Shown here in pieces: positions 1-5,896 of a stretch of DNA of 17,702 bases. The notes below the pieces were generated by a model that searched no databases, was not told where the DNA came from, and saw only the letters and a list, made by a program, of their open reading frames with translations. Within the stretch, counting starts at the first letter, position 1, and each line of letters starts with the position of its first letter. This DNA is from Deltaproteobacteria bacterium. GTDB taxonomy: Bacteria; Desulfobacterota_B; Binatia; Bin18. The position numbers were made by a program, and so were the translations under genes. Location of the stretch: the NCBI GenBank assembly GCA_012271025.1, contig JAAXHF010000255.1, positions 1 through 17,702 on the forward strand, given 5' to 3'.

Positions 1-2
1 CC

Positions 3-575
3 TTCGGGGTGGCGCCCGGTGTGCTGGCCTACTGCTGGGCGCTCGAGTCGTGGCAGGTCTGGGGCTGGCTGGCCGCAGCCCTGTATGTCACCTGTGGGGC
101 GCTGCGGCTGGCCCGCTTCAATGTCAAGTCTGACACCGCGGATAAGACCCATTTTGTCGGCCTGCCGATTCCTGCCGCCTCGGCGGTGGTGGCCACGACC
201 GTCCTGCTGGACGATTTTCTGGGTGGAGCCGGGAGCAGCGCCAAGCAGATTGCCCCGCTGGTGCTGATCTATACTCTGGCCGGTCTGATGGTCAGCAATA
301 TTCGCTACTACAGTTTCAAGGAACTCAAGCTGCGCGACCGCAAGCCTTTCTGGCTGCTGCTGCTGTCCATCATTGCAATTCAGATTATGATCGCCCAGCC
401 GCACGTCATGCTGTTTGGCGTCTTCTGGTGTTATGCCGCCTCTGGGCCGCTGTGGCTGATGGTCCGGCTGGGTCGGCTCGGGTTGGGCAAGCTGAAAAAG
501 GCGTCGCCCGCCCCCGCGCCGGAAAACGTTCGTCCGTTGCAGACGCTTGACACGGATAAGGAAGGTCCGTTATAG
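3..575 (+). CDS. pssA: CDP-diacylglycerol--serine O-phosphatidyltransferase, C-terminal part (5' end outside window)
   Basis: Integral membrane enzyme that joins CDP-diacylglycerol and serine to give phosphatidylserine, the precursor of phosphatidylethanolamine. The frame is open to the left edge and ends with TAG at 573-575, so only about 190 C-terminal residues are present. The opening FGVAPGVLAYCWAL and the CGALRLARFNV segment match the PssA region that follows the CDP-alcohol phosphatidyltransferase signature; the signature itself lies upstream of the window. Several hydrophobic helices follow, then a basic, Pro/Ala-rich tail. The leu promoter TTGACA box lies inside the last codons, so the next operon starts within this gene's 3' end. 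Adjacency of pssA to leuA, often preceded by psd and ilv genes, is known from deltaproteobacterial genomes; here only the pssA-leuA part can be seen. Confidence 0.93.
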   Translation, partial: FGVAPGVLAYCWALESWQVWGWLAAALYVTCGALRLARFNVKSDTADKTHFVGLPIPAASAVVATTVLLDDFLGGAGSSAKQIAPLVLIYTLAGLMVSNIRYYSFKELKLRDRKPFWLLLLSIIAIQIMIAQPHVMLFGVFWCYAASGPLWLMVRLGRLGLGKLKKASPAPAPENVRPLQTLDTDKEGPL

Positions 576-576
576 A
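547..576 (+). promoter_or_regulatory. Predicted sigma-70 promoter of the leu operon
   Basis: A perfect -35 box TTGACA (547-552) is followed after 18 bases by TATAGA (571-576). It overlaps the last codons of pssA and would start transcription near 583, just ahead of the leucine leader peptide. Box quality and position relative to the attenuator make it the best promoter candidate; no start site has been measured. Confidence 0.6.
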
Positions 577-606
577 TGGTGGGATACAGTCTGTAACGGA
601 AATAAG

Positions 607-714
607 ATGATGACGCACAGCATGACTCTTGGACTGTTCGATGAGTTGGGGCGTGGCCTGCTGCTAAGCCTGCTGCTTAGCACCCCGCCTGCTGGTTCCA
701 AGAGACACGCGTAA
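607..714 (+). CDS. Leucine operon leader peptide (attenuation peptide)
   Basis: A 35-residue ORF starting ATG ATG at 607 and ending TAA at 712-714. It contains the run LLLSLLL (codons 658-678: CTG CTG CTA AGC CTG CTG CTT) and nine leucines in all. It lies between a predicted promoter and an intrinsic terminator, directly upstream of leuA. This is the layout of enterobacterial leuL: scarce charged tRNA-Leu stalls the ribosome at the run and lets an antiterminator form. The ribosome binding site is weak (GGAAATAAG before the ATG). The leucine codons also form a perfect 7-bp hairpin (663-669 with 675-681). Another start, ATG 622, would keep the run. The role is inferred from composition and position. 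Confidence 0.75.
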   Translation: MMTHSMTLGLFDELGRGLLLSLLLSTPPAGSKRHA

Positions 715-733
715 ACACAAGAGCTGTCGGGGA

Positions 734-759
734 CCACGGGCGGGATTCTCAGCCTGTGG
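734..759 (+). promoter_or_regulatory. Leader RNA hairpin, candidate attenuator pairing partner
   Basis: CCACGGGC (734-741) pairs with GCCTGTGG (752-759), giving 8 bp with one G-U. CAGCCT (750-755), overlapping its right arm, can instead pair with GGGCTG (777-782), the left arm of the terminator. This hairpin could therefore compete with an antiterminator. The assignment is by eye; no energy calculation was made. Confidence 0.4.
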
Positions 760-773
760 CCTCGTTCTCGTTG

Positions 774-807
774 AAAGGGCTGCGGGATACCTCGCAGCCC
801 TTTTTTT
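774..807 (+). terminator. Intrinsic terminator (attenuator) ahead of leuA
   Basis: An 11-bp perfect stem pairs 774-784 with 793-803 around the 8-base loop GGATACCT, and a run of seven T (801-807) follows. It stands between the leader peptide and the leuA ribosome binding site, so it must be read through for leuA to be expressed. That is the expected position of an attenuator. Confidence 0.88.
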
Positions 808-829
808 GTGACATCGAAGGAGGACCGCT

Positions 830-2386
830 ATGGAACGGGAGATTGTCCAGATTTTTGACACCACACTGCGTGACGGTGAGCAGTCGCCCGGCGCCACCAT
901 GAACATCGAAGAGAAGGTCATGGTCGCCCGTCAGCTCGAAAAGCTGAACGTTGATGTGGTCGAAGCCGGGTTTGCTGCGTCATCAGAGGGAGATTTTGAG
1001 TCGGTCAGGCGGGTTGCCGAGCTGATGCCGACGCCAATCGTCCTGAGTCTGTCGCGGACCAAGGAGGACGATATCCGACGGTCGATTCAGGCGGTCGAGC
1101 GCGCCAAAAATCCCGGCATTCATATTTTTATCGCGACCTCGGATATCCATCTCAAGCACAAGCTGATGATGAGCCGCCAAGAGGCGCTCGACGCCTCGGT
1201 GTGGGCGGTCAGCTACGCCAAAAAATACCTCGACTATGTCGAGTTTTCGGCCGAGGACGCGTCGCGGACCGACCCCGATTACCTGGTCGAGATTTTTGGC
1301 GAAGTCATCAAGGCCGGGGCGGTCACCGTCAACGTGCCGGATACCACCGGCTATGCGGTACCCGAACAGTACGGCCAGCTCTTCACCTTTCTGCGTGACA
1401 CCGTGCCCGGTGGCGAAACGGTCAAGTGGAGCGCCCACTGCCACAACGATCTGGGGCTGGCGGTGGCCAACTCGCTGTCCGCCATCCAGCACGGCGCGCG
1501 CCAGGTCGAGTGTACGATCAACGGTATCGGCGAGCGGGCCGGCAACACCTCAATGGAAGAGGTCGTCATGGCGCTCAAGACGCGCGAGGACGTCTTTCAG
1601 GATGTCACCACCCGTGTCGTCACCGAGCAGATCTATCCGTCCAGCCAGCTGTTGTCACAGATTACGGGCATTACCGTCCCCCTGAACAAACCGGTGGTCG
1701 GGGCGAACGCGTTTGCCCATGAAGCCGGTATTCACCAGGACGGGGTGCTGAAGAACAAGCTGACCTATGAGATCATGCAGCCCCAGACTATCGGGCTGGC
1801 CAGCAACAAGCTGGTTCTGGGCAAGCACTCCGGTCGCCACGCCTTTGTCGACCGGCTGCAAACCCTGGGCATTGACTACACCGGGACCGACATGAACAAG
1901 GCTTTTGCGCGTTTCAAAGCCTTGGCCGACAAGAAAAAGAACGTCTACGATGAGGACCTGATCGCCATCGTCACCGAGGAGACCGTCCGGCTGCCGGATC
2001 AGTACGAGCTGCTGTATCTGAATGTGACCTCGTCGAGCATGGCCGTACCCCACGCTACCGTCAAAATGAAGGTCGGCGAGGACGAGATCGTCGACAGCGC
2101 GGCCGGCGACGGCATGGTCGACGCCTGTTTCAAGGCGGTGACCAAGATTGCCGGTCTCGACCCCCAGCTCGAGCGCTATACGGTCAAGGCGATTACGGGC
2201 GGCGCCGACGCCCAAGGCGAGGTGTCGTGCATGATCCGTGAGAACGGCACCTCGGTCAACGGTCAGGGCTCCCACACCGATATCATCATGGCCAGCGCCC
2301 TGGCCTTTGTGAACGCGCTCAACAAACTCGCCCACCGCGAGCGCTATTATCAGAGCCGGACGGCCGCCGGCCGGGAGGGGCCTTAG
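830..2386 (+). CDS. leuA: 2-isopropylmalate synthase
   Basis: Catalyses the first committed step of leucine synthesis, condensing acetyl-CoA with 2-oxoisovalerate in the cytoplasm. The 518-residue length is typical of the bacterial LeuA type 1 family. The N-terminal HMGL-like TIM barrel carries FDTTLRDGEQSPG (R14, D15) and the metal-binding AHCHNDLG (H203, H205), with N239 in the following ERAGNT. The C-terminal LeuA dimer/allosteric domain runs from about residue 370 and includes a GGADAQGEV-type segment. ATG 830 follows GAAGGAGG (816-823) at good spacing. Expression is probably controlled by the attenuator upstream. leuB follows after 45 bases, which suggests one operon. Confidence 0.98.
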   Translation: MEREIVQIFDTTLRDGEQSPGATMNIEEKVMVARQLEKLNVDVVEAGFAASSEGDFESVRRVAELMPTPIVLSLSRTKEDDIRRSIQAVERAKNPGIHIFIATSDIHLKHKLMMSRQEALDASVWAVSYAKKYLDYVEFSAEDASRTDPDYLVEIFGEVIKAGAVTVNVPDTTGYAVPEQYGQLFTFLRDTVPGGETVKWSAHCHNDLGLAVANSLSAIQHGARQVECTINGIGERAGNTSMEEVVMALKTREDVFQDVTTRVVTEQIYPSSQLLSQITGITVPLNKPVVGANAFAHEAGIHQDGVLKNKLTYEIMQPQTIGLASNKLVLGKHSGRHAFVDRLQTLGIDYTGTDMNKAFARFKALADKKKNVYDEDLIAIVTEETVRLPDQYELLYLNVTSSSMAVPHATVKMKVGEDEIVDSAAGDGMVDACFKAVTKIAGLDPQLERYTVKAITGGADAQGEVSCMIRENGTSVNGQGSHTDIIMASALAFVNALNKLAHRERYYQSRTAAGREGP

Positions 2387-2431
2387 GCAGCGGCCCATCG
2401 ACCTACACTTGTATGAAAAGAAGGAGACAGC

Positions 2432-3505
2432 ATGGCCCACAAAATTGCGGTCTTTGCCGGTGACGGCATCGGTCCTGAGGTGATTGGCGAGGCCCTGGAA
2501 ACCCTCACGCTCGTTGAAAAACGCTTTGGCCTGAGCTTGGCCTGTGAACAGGCCCTGGCCGGTGGCTGCTCGATTGACGCCCACGGCGTGGCCCTGACCG
2601 ACTCTGCGCTGCGGGTCGCGACCGAGAGCGACGCGGTCCTGCTCGGCGCGGTCGGCGGCCCCAAGTGGGACGACCCGCAGTCTGCGGTCCGGCCCGAGCA
2701 GGCCATCCTGGGGTTGCGCAAAGAGCTTGGCCTGTACGCCAATCTACGACCGCTCCAGGTCAATCGGCATCTGGTCCACGCTTCGACCCTCAAGCCAGAG
2801 GTGCTCGACGGGGTGGATCTGATTGTCGTGCGTGAGCTGACCGGCGGGGTGTACTACGGTCGGCCGAGCGAGCGCCGGACCGGACCGGACGGCCGTGAAG
2901 CCGTGGACACGATTTTCTATACCGAGGCGGAGGTCGAGCGGGTGATGCGCACCTCATTTGAGCTGGCCCGCAAACGCCGCAAAAAGGTCACCTCGGTGGA
3001 CAAGGCCAACATCATGGCGACCTCGCGGATGTGGCGCGAGGTCGCCAATGAGGTGGCCAAGGACTACCCGGACGTTGAATACGAGGATGTCCTGGTCGAT
3101 GCCATGTCCATGCATCTCATCCGTCGGCCGCGCGATTTCGATGTGATTGCCGCCGAGAACATGTTCGGCGATATTCTGACCGACGAAGCGTCGATGATCG
3201 CCGGCTCCATGGGCCTGCTGCCCTCGGCCTCATTAGGTGAGGGATCGCGGGGGCTGTTTGAGCCCATCCACGGCACCGCGCCTGATATTGCCGGCCAGGA
3301 CAAGGCCAACCCCCTGGCCGCCCTGCTGTCTACGGCCCTGATGCTGCGTCTGTCGTTTCAGCAAGAAGACGCCGCTCAGGCGATTGAGGCGGCGGTCGAT
3401 GCAGCTCTGTCCGAAGGCTACCGCACGCCCGATATTGCCCAGCCCGAGTGCCGTCTGGTCGGCTGCAAGGAGATGGGCCGCATTGTCCGAGACAAGCTCG
3501 GCTAA
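2432..3505 (+). CDS. leuB: 3-isopropylmalate dehydrogenase
   Basis: NAD-dependent oxidative decarboxylation of 3-isopropylmalate to 4-methyl-2-oxopentanoate, the third step of leucine synthesis. At 357 residues it has normal family length. It shows GDGIGPEV near residue 10, substrate arginines R96, R106 and R134 (LGLRKELGLYANLRPL, VVRELTGG), Y141, K191 (TSVDKANIM), and metal-binding aspartates D223, D247 and D251 (NMFGDILTDEASM). NAD-binding EPIHGTAPDIAGQDKANP follows near 277. ATG 2432 is preceded by AAGGAGA. The gene lies 45 bases behind leuA. leuC and leuD, which act between the two enzymes, are absent from this window. No clear terminator follows. Confidence 0.98.
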   Translation: MAHKIAVFAGDGIGPEVIGEALETLTLVEKRFGLSLACEQALAGGCSIDAHGVALTDSALRVATESDAVLLGAVGGPKWDDPQSAVRPEQAILGLRKELGLYANLRPLQVNRHLVHASTLKPEVLDGVDLIVVRELTGGVYYGRPSERRTGPDGREAVDTIFYTEAEVERVMRTSFELARKRRKKVTSVDKANIMATSRMWREVANEVAKDYPDVEYEDVLVDAMSMHLIRRPRDFDVIAAENMFGDILTDEASMIAGSMGLLPSASLGEGSRGLFEPIHGTAPDIAGQDKANPLAALLSTALMLRLSFQQEDAAQAIEAAVDAALSEGYRTPDIAQPECRLVGCKEMGRIVRDKLG

Positions 3506-3560
3506 GACTCTGCTGAACCACCCTGCGGCGGAGAAAGGGATGGGGTCGGAGAGAGTTTGC

Positions 3561-3878
3561 TCACTTGGGATCACACTTCGAGCACCTCGTAGTCCACGGC
3601 CTGCGCGTTTTTGTGAATTTGTCGGGATATTCGCTCACCAGGTATGCGGCGATTTCATCCTCTGAGAATCCGCAGATCTTGACGTATCCGCTCCCAGTAA
3701 AGGGCTCTGGATGTGTTCTGCGGATTAGGTGCTTGATCGTGTAGCACGAAGCTCTATGAAAGCAGACATAGTTCTTGCTGATTGAGCGAGTAGTATTTAC
3801 GACAAATCCATCCGGGTGCTCCACGATCCAAGACAGATAGGCTTGCTCATCGCCTTTGAACAGCCTGACTGTGGCCAC
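3561..3878 (-). CDS. Conserved hypothetical protein with Cys/His motifs
   Basis: A 105-residue protein starting with GTG at 3878, with GAGGAAAG as ribosome binding site. I recognise it as resembling small uncharacterised proteins that begin MATVRLFKGDE..YL and continue HPDGFVVNT, but no function is known to me. Possible metal ligands are H41 and C45 (FHRASC), C69, and the C-terminal pair C99/C102 (CSKC). There is no signal peptide or membrane segment. Its bases look clearly less GC-rich than the flanking leuB and Nudix genes, which suggests horizontal acquisition. It lies 14 bases downstream of the Nudix gene on the same strand, so it could be read from that transcript. Confidence 0.72.
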   Translation of the reverse strand: MATVRLFKGDEQAYLSWIVEHPDGFVVNTTRSISKNYVCFHRASCYTIKHLIRRTHPEPFTGSGYVKICGFSEDEIAAYLVSEYPDKFTKTRRPWTTRCSKCDPK

Positions 3879-3892
3879 TTCTCTTTCCTCAG

Positions 3893-4456
3893 CTACTTGG
3901 TCAGCAGGTCGTACCAGTGAAAAGCCACGACGACCAGGGCGTGGGTGATCTGCCCCCGGCGAATAAGGTCTGGGATATCAGCCAGCGGGACCAGGACGAC
4001 CTCGGTTTCCTCGGTTGTATCAAAGTGGGTCTCAAACCGTTTCTGGACGTTGCGGGCCACAAAGCTGTGGCAGCGGTTGGCCTGAATGGCCGGGTTGGGA
4101 TGGATCGCACCCAGGGCGGTCACCTCAGCCGAGTCATAGCCGGTCTCTTCCTGCATCTCGCGTCGGGCGGCATGGAGCGGGGAGGGGTCTTCCGCATCGA
4201 CCATACCGCCCGGAATCTCCAGCGTCATGGCCTCGACCCCGTGCCGGTACTGCCGAATCAACACCACCTGTTCGTCGGCGGTCAGCGGAATGATGTTCAC
4301 CCAGTCGCCCGCCTCCAGGACGTAGAAATCGTGTCCCCGGCCGGTCCGGGGGGAGCGCTTATGGTCTTCCCGGAGTGAGAAGATGCGACACGAATAGACG
4401 ATCTGAGAACGGAGACGTTGCCAGGCTTTGAGCGTAGTTGAGCCGTCAGAACTCAT
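3893..4456 (-). CDS. Nudix hydrolase, ADP-ribose pyrophosphatase-like
   Basis: A cytoplasmic Nudix pyrophosphatase that probably hydrolyses ADP-ribose or another nucleoside diphosphate derivative. The 187 residues contain the Nudix box at about 83-107: GG.VDAEDPSPLHAA then REMQEETGY, with the metal-binding REMQEE core intact (R99, E100, E103, E104). The first half of the box is one residue longer than the canonical G-x5-E-x7-REUxEExGU. The stretch WVNIIPLTADEQVVLIRQYRHG is typical of the ADP-ribose branch. The start at 4456 has only a weak ribosome binding site. It lies 15 bases beyond the CoA-binding gene on the same strand, so co-transcription is likely. The substrate is not decided by the sequence. 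Confidence 0.9.
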   Translation of the reverse strand: MSSDGSTTLKAWQRLRSQIVYSCRIFSLREDHKRSPRTGRGHDFYVLEAGDWVNIIPLTADEQVVLIRQYRHGVEAMTLEIPGGMVDAEDPSPLHAARREMQEETGYDSAEVTALGAIHPNPAIQANRCHSFVARNVQKRFETHFDTTEETEVVLVPLADIPDLIRRGQITHALVVVAFHWYDLLTK

Positions 4457-4471
4457 GCCGTGTCCCGGCGA

Positions 4472-4888
4472 CTAGAAGAGGCGGCGATACTCAATCGCCG
4501 GACACCGATCCATCACCACCGTCAGCCCGGCCTGCTGGGCTTTGCGGGCGGCGGCCTCGTCAATGACGTCGAGTTGGAGCCAGAGAATCGACGCTCGCTC
4601 GGCAATGGCTTCGTCGGCGATCTGAGCCACGAACTCCGAGCGGCGGAACACGTCAACCATATCGACCGGCTCGGGAATGTCGCTCAGGCTGGCGTAGCAG
4701 CGCTGGCCGAGGATTTCCCGGCAGTTGGGATTGACCGGGATGACGGTGTGGCCCCTGGCCTTGAGCAGGGCGGCAATCTGATGGCTGTCGCGGTCCGGGT
4801 TGGGCGAACAGCCGATCACGGCAATCGTTTTAGGCGTGGCCAGAATGTCGTAAATTGCGGGATCCGACGGGTTTTCAAAGGTGTGCAT
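4472..4888 (-). CDS. CoA-binding domain protein (YccU-like)
   Basis: A 138-residue single-domain Rossmann-fold protein of the CoA_binding_2 family. TIAVIGCSPNPDRDSHQIA (from residue 21) is the nucleotide-binding loop, followed by the VIPVNPN and LQLDV segments and a C-terminal MDRCPAIEY. Family members resemble the CoA-binding part of succinyl-CoA synthetase; no enzymatic role is established. No Shine-Dalgarno sequence is visible before ATG 4888. The bases just upstream are a relic of a phosphatase gene 3' end (4900-4928) whose reading frame runs over this start, so translation may once have been coupled. It precedes the Nudix gene by 15 bases on the same strand. Confidence 0.92.
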   Translation of the reverse strand: MHTFENPSDPAIYDILATPKTIAVIGCSPNPDRDSHQIAALLKARGHTVIPVNPNCREILGQRCYASLSDIPEPVDMVDVFRRSEFVAQIADEAIAERASILWLQLDVIDEAAARKAQQAGLTVVMDRCPAIEYRRLF

Positions 4889-4899
4889 GGGCCAAGCTT

Positions 4900-4928
4900 A
4901 GCAGATCGTCAAAGGCGTTTTCCAGACA
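4900..4928. repeat. 29-bp direct repeat, copy A (relic of phosphatase 3' end)
   Basis: Matches 5373-5401 at 28 of 29 positions, with weaker similarity continuing about 8 bases to the left. On the minus strand it encodes CLENAFDDLLSL, against CLENSFDDLLSL in the intact phosphatase gene. The two copies bracket the toxin-antitoxin relic. Confidence 0.85.
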
Positions 4929-4939
4929 AGGGCGCAGGG

Positions 4940-4970
4940 TTGACAGTTTTCAGGAAAACCAGAAAGCTAG
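4940..4970 (+). promoter_or_regulatory. Candidate promoter and palindromic operator of the antitoxin gene
   Basis: A perfect TTGACA (4940-4945) is followed by the palindrome GTTTTCAGGAAAAC (4946-4959, 6-bp arms, 2-base centre). The -10 region is poor (AAAGCTAG, 4963-4970). A palindrome next to a -35 box, 17 bases before the antitoxin ATG, fits autoregulation by a ribbon-helix-helix protein. This is inference from layout. Confidence 0.45.
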
Positions 4971-4975
4971 GAAAC

Positions 4976-5200
4976 ATGAAATCCTTAAAACTCAGTTTTG
5001 ACTTCCGCGACCAGCCACAGCTCGTCGAGATGTTGCGCGTTCAGGCTGCGCGGGAAGGGACAACGCAAAAAGCGATTGTCGTGAGCGCCCTCGAATCCTA
5101 TTTCGCCCATAAGCTGGAATCGACATTCGTCCTCACAGCTGCGGAACGATCCTTCCAAGAATGGGATAATGAGGACGATCAGGTGTATGACTCCCTTTGA
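4976..5200 (+). CDS. Ribbon-helix-helix type antitoxin (MazF/PemK partner)
   Basis: A 74-residue protein starting at ATG 4976, with AGGA four bases upstream. The N-terminal LKLSFDF strand followed by two amphipathic helices (about residues 14-28 and 30-46) fits a ribbon-helix-helix DNA-binding domain. The acidic tail ending EWDNEDDQVYDSL resembles the toxin-binding tails of PemK/MazF antitoxins. Its stop codon overlaps the start of a toxin ORF by 14 bases, the usual antitoxin-toxin arrangement. The open frame continues further upstream, but that part is antisense to the CoA-binding gene and has no protein-like character. Base composition is less GC-rich than its neighbours. Family assignment is by pattern only. 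Confidence 0.7.
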   Translation: MKSLKLSFDFRDQPQLVEMLRVQAAREGTTQKAIVVSALESYFAHKLESTFVLTAAERSFQEWDNEDDQVYDSL

Positions 5201-5309
5201 TATCGTATTGGTTCCATTCCCGTTCACGGATCTGAGCGGTACAGAAAAGTTTTCGCGCCTTATTTTCTCTTCTTTACGAAGTCGGCTCAGTCGGATGAGT
5301 GGAGCGTAA
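5187..5309 (+). pseudogene. Truncated MazF/PemK-type toxin remnant
   Basis: ATG 5187 opens within the antitoxin gene, and the first 19 residues read MTPFDIVLVPFPFTDLSGT, the N-terminal strand of PemK/MazF endoribonucleases. Similarity then stops (EKFSRLIFSS...) and the frame ends at TAA 5307-5309 after 40 residues. Intact MazF proteins are about 110-120 residues, so the RNA-binding and catalytic remainder is missing and the product should be inactive. The breakpoint is near 5244. A 7-bp inverted repeat (5281-5287 with 5309-5315) closes the remnant. Confidence 0.68.
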
Positions 5310-5315
5310 GCCGAC
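5281..5315. repeat. Inverted repeat at the end of the toxin remnant
   Basis: GTCGGCT (5281-5287) is exactly complementary to AGCCGAC (5309-5315), enclosing 21 bases. No T-run follows on either strand, so it is not a convincing terminator. It may mark the end of the inserted segment. Confidence 0.4.
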
Positions 5316-5323
5316 CCCCAAGA

Positions 5324-5848
5324 CTAGGATTCAGACACAGAGGTGGGCTCCTCGTTCCGGTACGACAAACTGAGCAGATCGTCAAAGGAGTTTTCCAGAC
5401 AGCGTTGGATCTCGACCATGCGGGCTCGAAAGGCGTCTTCGCCCTGCATGGCCGGGTCGTCGATATCGCCCTCCTCGCCGGCAAACTCCTTGAGGGTGTA
5501 GGTCGGTTTGCTCTCGGCCTCGGGGTAGGCGTCGAGCATGTCTTTCTGCTCCTGGGTCATGGTCAGGATCAGGTCGGCCTCGTCGATCAGATACCGGTGG
5601 CGTTTGAGGTCGGTCGAGACAAAGTCTTCGGCTTGCAGGTGAATTCCGTGTTCACGCAGAATCAAACGTGCGTCGAGCGAGGCGTACATCCGATCCCGGG
5701 CGTAAATCGCAATCCCGCCCGAACGAATGGTGATATGCCCGACGTTCCGTTCCTTGAGCATCTTCTCAAGCAGGGAGTGGGCCATCACGCTGCGGCTGGT
5801 GTTGGCGTGACAGACGATCAGCACGCGGTAGGGATGGGGATGGGTCAC
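5324..5848 (-). CDS. Low-molecular-weight protein tyrosine phosphatase family protein
   Basis: Cytoplasmic phosphatase of the LMW-PTP / ArsC-thioredoxin fold; the likely activity is phosphotyrosine or phosphoarginine dephosphorylation. The P-loop CHANTSRS near the N-terminus has the nucleophile C13 and R19 (C-x5-R). GDIDDP (residues 128-132) supplies the general-acid aspartate, D130 or D131. The 174-residue length is slightly longer than the usual 150-160 because of a Ser/Glu-rich tail after residue 160. The ATG at 5848 follows the bases CTGTGACCC with no strong ribosome binding site. The 3' part contains repeat copy B (5373-5401). A 9-bp hairpin separates it from the SDR gene upstream. An arsenate reductase role is possible but not supported. 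Confidence 0.92.
   Translation of the reverse strand: MTHPHPYRVLIVCHANTSRSVMAHSLLEKMLKERNVGHITIRSGGIAIYARDRMYASLDARLILREHGIHLQAEDFVSTDLKRHRYLIDEADLILTMTQEQKDMLDAYPEAESKPTYTLKEFAGEEGDIDDPAMQGEDAFRARMVEIQRCLENSFDDLLSLSYRNEEPTSVSES
5373..5401. repeat. 29-bp direct repeat, copy B (inside the phosphatase gene)
   Basis: Matches copy A (4900-4928) at 28 of 29 positions. It encodes CLENSFDDLLSL near the C-terminus of the phosphatase, so this is likely the source copy. Confidence 0.85.
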
Positions 5849-5864
5849 AGAGCTGTGGGAGACG

Positions 5865-5887
5865 TGCGGCCGCAGGGCGCGGCCGCA
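5865..5887. repeat. Intergenic GC hairpin
   Basis: TGCGGCCGC (5865-5873) pairs perfectly with GCGGCCGCA (5879-5887) around a 5-base loop, between the stop of the SDR gene and the start of the phosphatase gene. There is no T-run, so at most it weakens read-through between the two minus-strand genes. Confidence 0.6.
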
Positions 5888-5896
5888 GTGTAGGAT

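Noticed and set aside
576..829. T-box riboswitch before leuA
   Set aside because: No T-box sequence or specifier stem seen; a Leu-rich leader peptide with a terminator explains the region better.
1655..2584. 309-codon minus-strand ORF across the leuA end and leuB start
   Set aside because: Antisense to two certain genes and crosses their junction.
4460..4975. Long N-terminal extension of the antitoxin ORF
   Set aside because: It runs antisense through the CoA-binding gene; ATG 4976 has its own ribosome site and yields an antitoxin-sized protein.
5281..5315. Integron attC site next to the toxin-antitoxin relic
   Set aside because: The inverted repeat lacks the RYYYAAC/GTTRRRY core pairs and there is no integrase or cassette array.
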